Source: UBA1479 sp002706405 (lineage in GTDB: Bacteria; Pseudomonadota; Alphaproteobacteria; Rhodospirillales; Casp-alpha2). From it: a stretch of DNA of 64,000 nt. The stretch covers positions 1 to 64,000 of the forward strand of contig CAXATO010000001.1 of NCBI GenBank assembly GCA_963972255.1. Direction: 5' to 3'. The translations under genes were made by a program, and so were the position numbers. How positions within the stretch are numbered: position 1 is the first letter of the stretch; each line of letters starts with the position of its first letter. Below are positions 25,071-34,098 of the stretch, one piece after another. The notes below the pieces were generated by a model. The model saw nothing but the letters and a program-made list of their open reading frames with translations, did not search any database and was not told the origin of the DNA.

Positions 25071-26015
25071 TTAGTCGGCAGGCGACGATGCGGCCCGGTG
25101 TCTGTTGAGTGAAAGCGTATCACCTGACCGGCTTACCAACGTCACGCCGACGATCGTCAACGGTATGCCGATAAAATGTGCCCACCCGAACGTTTCGTCA
25201 AAGAAGGTCATGCCGAGAAGAATACCGAATATCGGCACGAGAAAGGCGAAGGCGTTCGCCCGGTTGAGCGGGGTGTGTTCGAGCGCCGAGAACCAGAGGT
25301 AATACGCAAGAGCCGTCCCGAAGATACTGAGGCCGAGCAAAGAGGCAACGAAGGCAGGCGTCCATTGCACGCTTGCGGGATCTTCCAGGTACCAAGCAGC
25401 TGCCCCTAAAGGAACGCTCCCGATAAGCGTTTGCAGGCCCATCGCCATCAGCACGTCAACCTTGCCGGCGATTTTCTTGATCAAGACGTTGCTGATCGTG
25501 ATTCCGACTGCCGCCAGCAAAATGTAGGCGATGCCGAGCGCGTAGGTTTCCCCGCCAGTTGAAAAGAACTGCGGGACAGCGATCACCACGATCCCAACAA
25601 AACCCAACAGCAATCCGAGCTTCCCCCGAAACGATACAGTTTCACCCAGCATGAGCGCGGCGAGAAACGCCGCCATGAGCGGCTGCGTATTGGCGATAAC
25701 CGTTGCGACACCCGGCGTCACGAATTCGGCGGCATGGAACATGCCGAGGAATCCGAGGCTCGTTGCGCCCAGGCCGATAAAGATGATCGTGATCCATTCC
25801 CGTCCGGTGGCCGGAAGGGGGCGGCGAAGCGCGGCCGCAAGGATCATGAGCGCTGCGCCGGCAATAACCGCGCGCAAGGTTGCGAAGGTCAAATGCGGCG
25901 CGAACCCGATCCCGACCGTGATGAGCGGAAAACACGATGCCCAAAGCGCCATGACCACGAGAATCTGCAACGTCGTAATGCGTGACACGGAAGATTTCGG
26001 TTGGTCGGAATCCAT
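25071..26015 (-). CDS. EamA-family drug/metabolite exporter
   Basis: A 314-residue membrane protein with ten hydrophobic helices in two EamA repeats. Repeat one covers LQILVVMALWASCFPLITVG to LLLGFVGIVVIAVP and repeat two covers GIAYILLAAVGITISNVLIK to GIPLTIVGVTLVS. FVTPGVATVIANTQPLMAAFLA and LGLSIFGTALAYYLWFSALE are typical RhaT/EamA segments. Substrates of this group are amino acids or metabolites and cannot be read here. It is divergent from the gene at 26074, with a 58-base gap. Confidence 0.88.
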   Translation of the reverse strand: MDSDQPKSSVSRITTLQILVVMALWASCFPLITVGIGFAPHLTFATLRAVIAGAALMILAAALRRPLPATGREWITIIFIGLGATSLGFLGMFHAAEFVTPGVATVIANTQPLMAAFLAALMLGETVSFRGKLGLLLGFVGIVVIAVPQFFSTGGETYALGIAYILLAAVGITISNVLIKKIAGKVDVLMAMGLQTLIGSVPLGAAAWYLEDPASVQWTPAFVASLLGLSIFGTALAYYLWFSALEHTPLNRANAFAFLVPIFGILLGMTFFDETFGWAHFIGIPLTIVGVTLVSRSGDTLSLNRHRAASSPAD

Positions 26016-26073
26016 TTAATGCGCTACCTCGTCTTGAGCCTGTTCCCGGAGGTTTAGCAGAAGGAGGCGTTTC

Positions 26074-26784
26074 ATGCATGTGGCGGTGCCCGAGAAATTC
26101 GTGTGGCTTGCATGGTCGTCCGCATTCCTCATTCCGTGGCTGGCGGCATTCATCGCGTTTCCCGCTCACCGAAGAGCGATTCTTTGGACAAGTCTGTTTA
26201 CGACACCGTTTGGCTTGACGGAGCCTTTGTTCGTGCCTGAGTACTGGAATCCGCCCAGTCTTTTTGACCTCGCGCAACGGACGGGATTTGATATCGAAAG
26301 CCTTATTTTCTGCTTTGGCATCGGCGGGATCGGCGCGGTTTCATACAACATCGTGACGGGAAAAGGTCACGGGCGAATGAGGTCGACAGCGCGCCGGCAC
26401 GCAAGTCATCGGTTTCATTTTTGGGCTGTGGCGGCGCCGTTCCTTGTGTTCCCTATCCTCTATCTGATGGACTGGAACCCCATCTATCCGGCGATCGTCG
26501 CCATGGCGTTGGGGGCCGTTTCGACGATGCTCTGCCGACGCGACCTGATTTCTAAAACCTGGGTCGGAGGCGTGTTGTTCCTCATCTATTACCTGATCTT
26601 TCTTGCCGGACTGGAGTGGTTGTCACCTGGTTACGTCGAAAGGGTTTGGAACCTTGAAGCGCTGTCCGGAATATTGATTTACGGTATGCCTATCGAGGAG
26701 CTTCTTTTCGCCGTCATGTTCGGCGCCTATTGGTCCGGCGTCTATGAGCATTTCACTTGGCGGCGTGTGGCAGAAATACACTGA
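26074..26784 (+). CDS. Lycopene cyclase domain-containing membrane protein
   Basis: A 236-residue membrane protein with about six or seven helices in two similar halves. The first half has TPFGLTEPLFVPEYWNPPSL and DIESLIFCFGIGGIGAVSYN; the second ends GMPIEELLFAVMFGAYWSGVYEH. The PxE(E/P)xxF-type motifs match the CarR/CrtY lycopene-cyclase domain, which catalyses beta-ring formation in carotenoids. GAAGGAGG precedes the ATG. No other carotenoid gene lies in the window, so it may act on carotenoids made elsewhere or have another isoprenoid-linked role. Confidence 0.75.
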   Translation: MHVAVPEKFVWLAWSSAFLIPWLAAFIAFPAHRRAILWTSLFTTPFGLTEPLFVPEYWNPPSLFDLAQRTGFDIESLIFCFGIGGIGAVSYNIVTGKGHGRMRSTARRHASHRFHFWAVAAPFLVFPILYLMDWNPIYPAIVAMALGAVSTMLCRRDLISKTWVGGVLFLIYYLIFLAGLEWLSPGYVERVWNLEALSGILIYGMPIEELLFAVMFGAYWSGVYEHFTWRRVAEIH

Positions 26785-26825
26785 TGGATAAATTGACGAG
26801 CATGATCTGAAATGGCCAGTGCGAG

Positions 26826-27512
26826 ATGTGTTTTTCTGAAGCTGTGAGCTTCGCGACCGGTGGGGCGTTGATCGCCGGCGGTGGTTTCGCGACCTTCAAG
26901 GCCGCGAGAATAAACCGGCGATACCTCCCGTTCGCGATGATGCCTGCGATGGCTGGCGTTCAACAGCTGTTCGAGGGGCACGTCTGGATGGGATTGAATG
27001 TCGGCGATCCGACGATGGTATGGTGGGCAGCACTCGGCTTTATGTTCTTTTCTTGGTTCATGTGGCCTGCCTGGGTTCCCTTCAGTGTCTATGTGTTGGA
27101 GGCTCCGGAAAGTCGCCGCAAAAAAATGTTCCTGCTGTTTGCGCTCGCCGGAGTCGCGTTGGGCGGCATTCTCTTCGTGCCCCATTTGTTGAATGCGGAT
27201 TGGATCGATGTCGGCATCAACAACCGGTCCTTGGCGTATGAAGACACCATGTTCCTCGACTATCTCATGCCGCGGTGGATGACATACCTGATCTATCTTT
27301 TCCTGATCATCGCGCCGACGCTTTTGTCGACCTATCTTCATGTGCGCTGGTTTGGGCTGACGCTGATCGTCATGCTCACGGTCGTCTATCTGTTTTTGAG
27401 CTATGCCTACATATCGTTTTTCTGTTTGTTGGCTGGGTTCGGCACCCTCCATCTCATCTACATCATTCTGCGCAACAAATGCCGCCGGGAATGCCCGGTG
27501 CTGTTTTCATAG
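26826..27512 (+). CDS. DUF6629 family membrane protein
   Basis: A 228-residue protein with about seven helices. The N-terminus MCFSEAVSFATGGALIAGGG followed by YLPFAMMPAMAGVQQLFEGH is the conserved start of the DUF6629 family, as I remember it. Function of the family is unknown. A weak ribosome site (GCGAG) precedes the ATG. It follows the lycopene-cyclase-domain gene by 41 bases on the same strand, so they are probably co-transcribed; both are polytopic membrane proteins. The C-terminus ends with a small Cys pair (NKCRRECPVLFS). Confidence 0.7.
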   Translation: MCFSEAVSFATGGALIAGGGFATFKAARINRRYLPFAMMPAMAGVQQLFEGHVWMGLNVGDPTMVWWAALGFMFFSWFMWPAWVPFSVYVLEAPESRRKKMFLLFALAGVALGGILFVPHLLNADWIDVGINNRSLAYEDTMFLDYLMPRWMTYLIYLFLIIAPTLLSTYLHVRWFGLTLIVMLTVVYLFLSYAYISFFCLLAGFGTLHLIYIILRNKCRRECPVLFS

Positions 27513-27552
27513 TTGCCTCGCGGTCCATTCTCAAAATGCGGTCGAGAAACTC

Positions 27553-27583
27553 TTGACCCTCCGGTTGCCGGAGGGGGCATGTT
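27553..27583 (+). promoter_or_regulatory. CueR-like promoter for the YHS/AMP-phosphorylase operon
   Basis: TTGACC (27553-27558), 19-bp spacer CTCCGGTTGCCGGAGGGGG, -10 CATGTT (27578-27583). The dyad CTCCGG...CCGGAG fills the spacer. The gene at 27641 begins 57 bases after the -10. Confidence 0.82.
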
Positions 27584-27640
27584 CGTTCTGTCCCCGCCGA
27601 AGTTCGTAGGCGGGAAGGCGAACAAGGGAGTTCCGATGAA

Positions 27641-27994
27641 ATGGAAGCGCTGGTCTACTTCGTCATCTGGGGCGTGTTTATCTTTCTCATGATGCGCATG
27701 GGATGCGGCAGCCATGTCATGGGGCATTCGCACCGGCATGGCGGTGCCGACGAGGGAAAAGGTCAAGATGCCGAAAGACGGCAGGACCTGAAATGGTTTC
27801 CGCCGGATGAAGATATCGACCCGGTCTGCAAGAAGAAGGTCAGAACCGCCGACGCGAAGCCCAGCGTGTATGACGGCTATGTCTATTACTTCTGCTCGCG
27901 CGAGTGCCGGGAGCTTTTCGAGACCAAACCGGACCTCTACGTCGGGCAGAGTGACGATGCTTCTAACCCGAGACTGGAGGCGAACAATGCCTAA
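27641..27994 (+). CDS. Membrane-anchored YHS-domain protein
   Basis: A 117-residue protein with one N-terminal helix (LVYFVIWGVFIFLMMRMGCG), a His-rich stretch (SHVMGHSHRHGG) and a C-terminal YHS domain (DIDPVCKKKV ... SVYDGYVYYFCSRECRELFE). The DPVC and FCSREC cysteines are the metal ligands of YHS/TRASH domains found in copper ATPases and chaperones. AAGGGAG lies ten bases before the ATG. It heads an operon running to the PRPP synthetase and is read from a CueR-like promoter, which supports a copper-related role. Confidence 0.82.
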   Translation: MEALVYFVIWGVFIFLMMRMGCGSHVMGHSHRHGGADEGKGQDAERRQDLKWFPPDEDIDPVCKKKVRTADAKPSVYDGYVYYFCSRECRELFETKPDLYVGQSDDASNPRLEANNA

Positions 27995-28316
27995 TCCGTC
28001 AGATACAAAGGTCTCTGAACCAGCCCGCCCCGGGACGCCACTGGCCGGCTCGAGCCGAGTTTCTCGCGTGCCAGTCATGGCGCTTGGAAACAGCTTAGGC
28101 GTCTTCTTGGCCATCACCTATCTGCTTTGTGTCGGCTTCGACCTGCTGTTCCCTGATTATGCCATGTACCGTGTCTGGCAGCCCCTGTTGCCGGGCTTTA
28201 CCTGGCTCACTTGGCCGAGCTTCTTCCTGGGCCTCGTCGAGAGCGTTGCATACGGGTGGTACGTCGCGCTGGTGTTCGGGCCGCTCTACAACTTCTTCGC
28301 CTCGCGGAAAGGTTAA
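27987..28316 (+). CDS. DUF5676 family membrane protein
   Basis: A 109-residue protein with a polar N-terminal 30 residues and two or three membrane helices (VMALGNSLGVFLAITYLLCV; WPSFFLGLVESVAYGWYVAL). The pattern LxNSLGVFLxxxYLLCVxFDLLFP and GWYVALVFGPLYNFF is that of DUF5676, as I recall it, commonly seen beside copper ATPases and YHS proteins. Function is unknown. It overlaps the YHS gene by eight bases, so the pair is probably translated together. Confidence 0.75.
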   Translation: MPNPSDTKVSEPARPGTPLAGSSRVSRVPVMALGNSLGVFLAITYLLCVGFDLLFPDYAMYRVWQPLLPGFTWLTWPSFFLGLVESVAYGWYVALVFGPLYNFFASRKG

Positions 28317-28366
28317 AACCTCTCCAGAGCGATGCCTCTCATGTAAATACTCATTCGGAGTCAGTC

Positions 28367-29731
28367 ATGACAGCGCAGCTCACGTTCCTTGGAGGTGTCG
28401 GCACCGTCACCGGATCAAAGTATCTGCTTACATTTGGTGGCCAGCGGGTGCTTGTCGATTGCGGCCTGTTTCAGGGTTTCAAGAAGCTGCGTCAGAAGAA
28501 CTGGGCTCCGCTGCCAATCGAGCCTGGGGAGATTGACGCCGTGGTCCTGACGCATGCGCACCTTGACCACTCGGGATATCTTCCCCTCTTGGTCAGGAAT
28601 GGGTTCAAGGGACCGGTCTACGCCACCTCTGCGACGACCGAGTTGTGCGGGATCCTGCTGCCGGACAGCGGCCATCTGCAGGAACGCGACGCGGAATTCG
28701 CCAATCGACACGGCTTCTCCAAACACCGGCCCGCTGCCCCCCTATATACTGAAAGGGATGCGCAGGACTGCCTTGGCCACTTCCGCACATGTCCATTCGA
28801 CGTGGACACCGAAGTCGCTGATGCGCTTCAAATAAGATTCCTGCCTGCGGGGCATATTCTTGGGTCTGCGTTCGTCCGCGTATCATTTGGCGGTCGATCA
28901 CTACTGTTTTCCGGCGATATCGGGCGCCCGAACAGCGCGACGATGGTGGATCCGACGATCGTGCGCGGCGCGGACTATCTCATCATGGAGTCGACCTACG
29001 GAAATCGCCTTCATGATCGGGTGAACGTAGAGGACGCTTTGGCCGAAACGATCTCAAGGGTGGCTGCCAGAGGTGGAACCGTCCTGATTCCGGCTTTTGC
29101 TGTCGGCCGCGCCCAGTCGATCCTGTTTCATCTGCAGCGGCTCAAGGCGTCGAAACGTATACCAGACCTCCCGGTGTTCTTGGACAGCCCCATGGCTGTC
29201 AGCGCCAGCGAGGTTTTCTGCCGCCACATGAAGGAACACCGGCTGACTGCCGAAGAGTGCCAGGCGGCGTGCAACGTCGCGACCTACGTAAGAGAAGCGG
29301 AGGAATCGAAAGCGCTTGATGAAAACCCGATGCCTAAGATCATCATATCGGCAAGCGGTATGGCGACAGGCGGGCGGATACTTCATCACCTGAAGTTCTA
29401 TGTGCCGGATGAACGGCATGCGGTGTTGTTTACGGGGTTCCAGGCCGGCGGAACGCGCGGCGCCAGCTTGGTGGCAGGTGTAAAGTCGGTGAAAATACAT
29501 GGACGGCATATTCCCATCCGCGCGGAGATCGCGAACCTCTCCATGCTGTCCGCGCATGCCGATGCGGACGAAATCCTGACCTGGCTCGGCAATTTCACGC
29601 AGCCTCCTAAACGGACCTACATCACCCATGGTGAGCCGGATGCTTCCGAAGCGCTGCGCGTTCGCATCTCCGATGAATTGCAGTGGCCCTGCGTCGTGCC
29701 CGAGTATGGCGACCAGGCCACGCTTGATTGA
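28367..29731 (+). CDS. Beta-CASP metallo-beta-lactamase fold nuclease-like protein
   Basis: A 454-residue protein. The metallo-beta-lactamase domain shows TFLGGVGTVTGSKYLL at the start, the metal-binding HAHLDHSG near residue 60 and the GHILGSAFV segment. A beta-CASP domain follows (GRAQSILFHLQRLK, STYGNRLH before it) and the C-terminal part holds SGMATGGRILHHLKFY, GTRGASLVAGVKSVKIHG, LSAHADADE and ITHGEPDASEAL. This matches the CPSF/RNase J-like family that processes RNA. GGAG lies six bases before ATG 28367. In this family the substrate is usually RNA; placing it before nucleotide phosphorylase and PRPP synthetase genes suggests a link with RNA or nucleotide turnover. Confidence 0.9.
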   Translation: MTAQLTFLGGVGTVTGSKYLLTFGGQRVLVDCGLFQGFKKLRQKNWAPLPIEPGEIDAVVLTHAHLDHSGYLPLLVRNGFKGPVYATSATTELCGILLPDSGHLQERDAEFANRHGFSKHRPAAPLYTERDAQDCLGHFRTCPFDVDTEVADALQIRFLPAGHILGSAFVRVSFGGRSLLFSGDIGRPNSATMVDPTIVRGADYLIMESTYGNRLHDRVNVEDALAETISRVAARGGTVLIPAFAVGRAQSILFHLQRLKASKRIPDLPVFLDSPMAVSASEVFCRHMKEHRLTAEECQAACNVATYVREAEESKALDENPMPKIIISASGMATGGRILHHLKFYVPDERHAVLFTGFQAGGTRGASLVAGVKSVKIHGRHIPIRAEIANLSMLSAHADADEILTWLGNFTQPPKRTYITHGEPDASEALRVRISDELQWPCVVPEYGDQATLD

Positions 29732-29764
29732 GCCGTGGATAAGACGCTGGAAGTAGGACGTCGC

Positions 29765-31279
29765 GTGAAAGATACAGCTACAAACTCCTTGCGCCTGAAG
29801 CGCCTTGGGATCGATACGCAGCAGGAAGCGGTCATCTATATGCGGAGCGATTGCCACGTCTGCCGCGCGGAAGGGTTTGCCGCCATGGCCCGTGTCCGCG
29901 TGACTGCCGGCGACCGATCGATCATCGCCACGCTGAACCGCGTGAAAGGCGATTTGTTGGCGGAAGGAGAGGCGGGGCTGTCAGAAGCTGCTTGGGGCAG
30001 ATTAGATGCCCAGGAAGGCGACATGGTGGCGATCGGGCATCCCCGCCCGCCGGACTCCCTGAGCCTCGTTCGTGCGAAAGTCTACGGTTCGGAGTTTTCG
30101 GACACAGGTTTGGAAGAGGTCATGCAGGATATCGTGGCAGGCCGCTATTCCGACGTTCAGGTCTCCGCTTTCATCACCGCCTGTTCATCGCACGGGTTGA
30201 AACGGCGGGAAATTGTTGCCTTGACCCGCGCCATGGTCTCCGTCGGAGACACTTTGGACTGGGGAGCATCACCGATTGTCGACAAACATTGCGTCGGTGG
30301 TCTACCCGGAAATAGAACCACCCCAATCGTGGTCGCAATCATGGCGGCCTGTGGGCTGACCATGCCCAAGACGTCTTCCAGGGCAATCACGTCACCCGCC
30401 GGTACAGCGGACACGATGGAAACGCTGGCGCCGGTCGATCTTAACATCGATGCAATGCGGCGCGTGGTCGAGCGTGAAGGCGGGTGTATCGTCTGGGGAG
30501 GTGCCGTCTCCCTTAGCCCAGCGGATGACATCCTGATCCGGGTCGAAAGGGCCTTGGACATCGATGGGGAAGGGCAACTCGTTGCGTCGGTGCTATCGAA
30601 GAAACTATCCGCAGGATCAACGCACCTCGTTCTCGATATTCCTGTCGGGCCGACGGCCAAGGTGCGAAGCGAAAAGGATGCGCAATCCCTCAGCGAAAAC
30701 TTGACCGCTGTGGCTTCCGAGATTGGTCTGAAGTCGACTGTTTTACAGACCGATGGGCGGCAACCGGTCGGGAACGGGATCGGGCCCGCTCTGGAAGCCT
30801 TGGATGTCCTCTCCGTGTTGAAGGGAAAGCCGGACGCGCCGCATGATCTTAGGGCGCGATCGGTCGCGCTCGCGGCCGCTTTGCTCGAGTTGTCGGGTGC
30901 TGCTGGCTCCGGCATGGGCTTTCAGAGAGCCGAAGAAACTCTGGATAGTGGCGCGGCATGGGCCAAGTTCCAGGCTATATGCGAGGCGCAAGGGGGTATG
31001 CGGACGCCGCCTGTTTCATCCCAACGACGGGTAATTGACGCAGACGTTTCCGGCGAAATTCTAGGCCTCGACAACCGTCGTCTGGCCAAGGCGGCGAAAC
31101 TTGCGGGTGCGCCGGACGCGAAAGCGGCAGGTGTGCAATTGCACACACGACCCGGGGACCAGGTGGAGAAGGGGGCGCCGCTTTTCACGCTTTATGCTGA
31201 GACGCCGGGCGAGTTGGCTTACGCGCTGGATTACATCGAGCATCATCCGCCCATCTTCGATATCGGAGTTCCGGGATGA
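29765..31279 (+). CDS. AMP/thymidine phosphorylase family protein
   Basis: A 504-residue enzyme of the pyrimidine-nucleoside phosphorylase superfamily, long form (AMP phosphorylase-like, as in archaeal DeoA). The N-terminal extra domain has LRLKRLGIDTQQEAVIYMRSD and a Cys pair (SDCHVCRAEGF). The catalytic part has DIVAGRYSDVQVSAFITACS, the phosphate loop DKHCVGGLPGNRTTPIVV and TSSRAITSPAGTADTMETL. The long form converts AMP and phosphate to adenine and ribose 1,5-bisphosphate. The GTG at 29765 is chosen because TAGGA lies six bases upstream; another GTG at 29735 is possible. It overlaps the PRPP synthetase gene by ATGA. Substrate is inferred from family. Confidence 0.88.
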   Translation: MKDTATNSLRLKRLGIDTQQEAVIYMRSDCHVCRAEGFAAMARVRVTAGDRSIIATLNRVKGDLLAEGEAGLSEAAWGRLDAQEGDMVAIGHPRPPDSLSLVRAKVYGSEFSDTGLEEVMQDIVAGRYSDVQVSAFITACSSHGLKRREIVALTRAMVSVGDTLDWGASPIVDKHCVGGLPGNRTTPIVVAIMAACGLTMPKTSSRAITSPAGTADTMETLAPVDLNIDAMRRVVEREGGCIVWGGAVSLSPADDILIRVERALDIDGEGQLVASVLSKKLSAGSTHLVLDIPVGPTAKVRSEKDAQSLSENLTAVASEIGLKSTVLQTDGRQPVGNGIGPALEALDVLSVLKGKPDAPHDLRARSVALAAALLELSGAAGSGMGFQRAEETLDSGAAWAKFQAICEAQGGMRTPPVSSQRRVIDADVSGEILGLDNRRLAKAAKLAGAPDAKAAGVQLHTRPGDQVEKGAPLFTLYAETPGELAYALDYIEHHPPIFDIGVPG

Positions 31280-32166
31280 GCGCCATCGTGTACCCCCTGC
31301 CGGGAAACGAAGTGGTTGCTCATTCGCTTGCCGCAGAAATCGATGGTGAGATCGGAAAGCTCGTTGTGCGCCGCTTTCCCGACGGTGAATCCTACTTCCG
31401 GTATGAAACGCCCATCGATGGAAGAGAGGTCATCCTCGTCGCCTCGTTGGACCGTCCCGATGAGAAGGTTCTGCCGGTGATATTCGCCGCCGGGACGGCG
31501 AAGGAACTTGGTGCGTCGAAAGTCGGGCTTGTTGCGCCGTATCTCGCCTATATGCGCCAGGACAAAAGGTTCAATCCGGGAGAAGCGGTGTCGTCCATCT
31601 ATTTCGCCAAAGTCCTCTCGTCATGGATTGATTGGCTTGTCACGATAGACCCTCATCTCCACCGGCGCAGTTCACTTGACGAAATTTATTCGGTGCCGAG
31701 TGCCACCGTGCACGCGGCCCCGTTGGTCTCTGAATGGATAAGAGGAGCGATCTCAGCACCTTTGTTGATCGGTCCCGACAGCGAAAGTGAACAATGGGTT
31801 GCTGCTGTTGCGGCGGATGCCGGGGCGCCGTTCGTCGTCTTGGAAAAGACGAGGCGAGGAGACCGTGACGTCGAGGTCACGGTTCCCGACGTGGACAAAT
31901 GGCGCGACCGAACGCCGGTTCTGGTGGACGATATCATCTCGACCGCGCGTACGATGATCGAAACGGTTGGGCATGTCCGGGCGGCCGGCCTGCAAGCGCC
32001 GGTTTGCATCGGCATCCACGCGGTATTTGCAGACAATGCTTACGTGGAATTGAAGCAAGCCGGCGCGGGTGAAATTGTGACCTGCAACACGATCGGCCAC
32101 GACAGCAATCGGATCGATGTCTCAGGATTGATCGCTTCGGCCGTCCGCCGGGTTTTACCCATTTAG
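31276..32166 (+). CDS. prs: Ribose-phosphate pyrophosphokinase (PRPP synthetase)
   Basis: A 296-residue cytosolic enzyme that makes PRPP from ribose 5-phosphate and ATP. It has the short form of the family: PDGESYFRYETPIDGREVIL near the N-terminus (flag region), PYLAYMRQDKRFNPGEAVSS (ATP-binding loop), the VTIDPHLHRR metal site and the PRPP-binding motif VLVDDIISTARTM. The start overlaps the AMP phosphorylase stop (ATGA), so the two enzymes are probably made together. A housekeeping prs should exist elsewhere, so this is likely an accessory copy. It is the last gene before the next promoter. Confidence 0.92.
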   Translation: MSAIVYPLPGNEVVAHSLAAEIDGEIGKLVVRRFPDGESYFRYETPIDGREVILVASLDRPDEKVLPVIFAAGTAKELGASKVGLVAPYLAYMRQDKRFNPGEAVSSIYFAKVLSSWIDWLVTIDPHLHRRSSLDEIYSVPSATVHAAPLVSEWIRGAISAPLLIGPDSESEQWVAAVAADAGAPFVVLEKTRRGDRDVEVTVPDVDKWRDRTPVLVDDIISTARTMIETVGHVRAAGLQAPVCIGIHAVFADNAYVELKQAGAGEIVTCNTIGHDSNRIDVSGLIASAVRRVLPI

Positions 32167-32173
32167 ATTAGCC

Positions 32174-32204
32174 TTGACCCTCCGGTCGCCGGAGCCATTA
32201 AGGA
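32174..32204 (+). promoter_or_regulatory. CueR-like promoter for the DUF3141-FabI operon
   Basis: TTGACC (32174-32179), 19-bp spacer CTCCGGTCGCCGGAGCCAT, -10 TAAGGA (32199-32204). The dyad CTCCGG...CCGGAG is almost identical to that at 27553. The promoter starts only eight bases after the prs stop, so the operon upstream may also read through. Confidence 0.82.
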
Positions 32205-32283
32205 TAACGCGTTACGTTGATGGCCATAAATTCGGATGGCAAACCCCAAGTGACCAGTAAGGTTCTGCAGAGGTGTATTCCCG

Positions 32284-34098
32284 ATGAACGAAACAACGAA
32301 ACGAAGGCATGCAGTCCGGGGGAACGCGGGAGATTCGACCACCAAGGTCGGAAAGGCAGCGCAATCTAGTCGAGCGAATCAGGCATCGCCGGAACTGTTA
32401 GGCGTTCCGGGAGAAAAGGTAGTTCAGGCTGCCGAATATGGGCGAGATCTCTGGCAGCGGTCGATACTGTTTCTGGACACGCTTCGTGAACGCGCCAACA
32501 ACATGTTGGACCATGAGCGCGCTGGCCTGCCGCCTTTGCTCGATTTCAAATATGAGATGATCCTTGATGGGCGCGATTTTGAGGCTCCTTCAAATTATGC
32601 GCTGTTGCGGATTACGGAAGTTGGCGATGATTGTTGGGACGATTGCGTCGATCCAGAAAAACCACCTGTCATCGTTATTGATCCACGCGCAGGGCACGGA
32701 CCGGGTATCGGAGGATTCAAACACGACTCCGAAGTCGGCATGGCCCTACACGAAGGTCACCCGGTTTACTTCGTAATGTTCTATCCCGAACCATCGCCTG
32801 GCCAGACGCTTGCGGACGTGTTGCATGCCCTCCGGCGTTTCGTCGATGAGGTTGCTCAGCGCCACCCTAAAACACCTCCCATATTGTATGGAAACTGCCA
32901 AGCCGGTTGGGCGGTGGCGATTTTATCCGCGGATTGCGAGGGCTTGGTCGGCCCGGCTGTGCTTAACGGCTCGCCAATGTCCTATTGGGCGGGGGAAGCC
33001 GGCGTTAATCCGATGCGGATAACCGGCGGGCTTCTCGGTGGCGTTTGGCTCGCACATCTTGCCGCCGATCTCGGTAACGGGCGTTTCGATGGCGCGTGGC
33101 TTGCGCAGAATTTTGAGAATCTGAAGCCGGAAAAGGCAATCTGGGAAAAGTACGCCGGACTGTTCGCCAAGGTCGATACGGAGCGCGAGCGGTTTCTTGA
33201 ATTTGAACGATGGTGGAACGGGTTCTATTTCATGAGCCGCGAGGAAATCGTCGCGATCGTCGAAAACCTGTTCATCGGCAATAAACTTGAAAATGGCGAA
33301 TTCCGAATTTGCAACGGCTGTACCGCTGACCTTCGGCGAATTCGAAACCCGCTCGTCATCTTCGCCTCCTACGGTGATAACATCACCCCGCCGCACCAGG
33401 CCTTGGGATGGATCCCGGCCGTGTACAAGGATACGGATGACCTGAAGCGCGCAGGGCAACGTATCGTCTATTTGACGAACCCGCATGTCGGGCATCTTGG
33501 GCTATTCGTCTCGGCCAAGGTCGCTCGGCTTAAACACCGCGCGATCCTTGAAAGCCTTGATGAGATCGAAGAGTTGAATCCCGGGCTCTATGAGATGCAA
33601 ATCGACAACCCGAGCGGCGATCCGGACTGCCATAAACCGCAATTTTCCGTCCGGTTCATAGAGCGCAAAGTCGAGGACATCGACTTTGCGAAACAACCGG
33701 AATCTTTCGAACGGGTTCGAGCAGTGTCGGAGGCGAATGAAGCTTTCTATCGGACGTTTGTGAGCCCTTGGGTGCAAGCCGCGACAAATCCTTGGATCGC
33801 GGAAACCCTCAAATGGCAGCACCCCATGCGTGTCAGCCGCTATGTATTTTCGGAAGTTTTTAACCCTTGGATGAGGGTTGTCGCGGGTCTCGCCGACGTG
33901 GTGGCAAAAGAGCGGCGACCGATGTCCGACAACTACCCAATGATAAAGAATGAGCGGGAATTTTTCGGCCGTGTGTCCGAGGCAATGGAGATGGTCCGAG
34001 AGTTGCGCGATGCGGGCAACGAGCACGTGTTCCGCTTGCTCTACGGCCAGAACTTGTTTGAGCCCTCCCAAAAAAAGCCTGGCAAAGATGAGCCGTGA
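32284..34098 (+). CDS. DUF3141 protein, PHA-synthase-like alpha/beta-hydrolase
   Basis: A 604-residue protein of the DUF3141 family, function unknown. The fold resembles a PHA synthase. VIVIDPRAGHGPGIGGFKHD opens the hydrolase core and YGNCQAGWA places a putative nucleophile, Cys205, in a lipase-box-like turn. ASYGDNITPPHQAL supplies Asp365 and NPHVGHLGLF supplies His401 or His404. Similar motifs of PHA synthase appear in the gene at 36321 (C319, D474, H502). There is no signal peptide. The ATG follows AGAGGTG. It is the first gene of an operon with ackA, pta, phaC and fabI, so a role in hydroxyacyl or acetyl thioester metabolism is plausible; this is inference. Confidence 0.85.
   Translation: MNETTKRRHAVRGNAGDSTTKVGKAAQSSRANQASPELLGVPGEKVVQAAEYGRDLWQRSILFLDTLRERANNMLDHERAGLPPLLDFKYEMILDGRDFEAPSNYALLRITEVGDDCWDDCVDPEKPPVIVIDPRAGHGPGIGGFKHDSEVGMALHEGHPVYFVMFYPEPSPGQTLADVLHALRRFVDEVAQRHPKTPPILYGNCQAGWAVAILSADCEGLVGPAVLNGSPMSYWAGEAGVNPMRITGGLLGGVWLAHLAADLGNGRFDGAWLAQNFENLKPEKAIWEKYAGLFAKVDTERERFLEFERWWNGFYFMSREEIVAIVENLFIGNKLENGEFRICNGCTADLRRIRNPLVIFASYGDNITPPHQALGWIPAVYKDTDDLKRAGQRIVYLTNPHVGHLGLFVSAKVARLKHRAILESLDEIEELNPGLYEMQIDNPSGDPDCHKPQFSVRFIERKVEDIDFAKQPESFERVRAVSEANEAFYRTFVSPWVQAATNPWIAETLKWQHPMRVSRYVFSEVFNPWMRVVAGLADVVAKERRPMSDNYPMIKNEREFFGRVSEAMEMVRELRDAGNEHVFRLLYGQNLFEPSQKKPGKDEP

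Noticed and set aside
26033..26063. Further CueR-like promoter (TTGAGC then CCCGGAGG) before the lycopene-cyclase-domain gene
   Set aside because: The -35 differs, the dyad is incomplete and no -10 stands at the 19-base distance.
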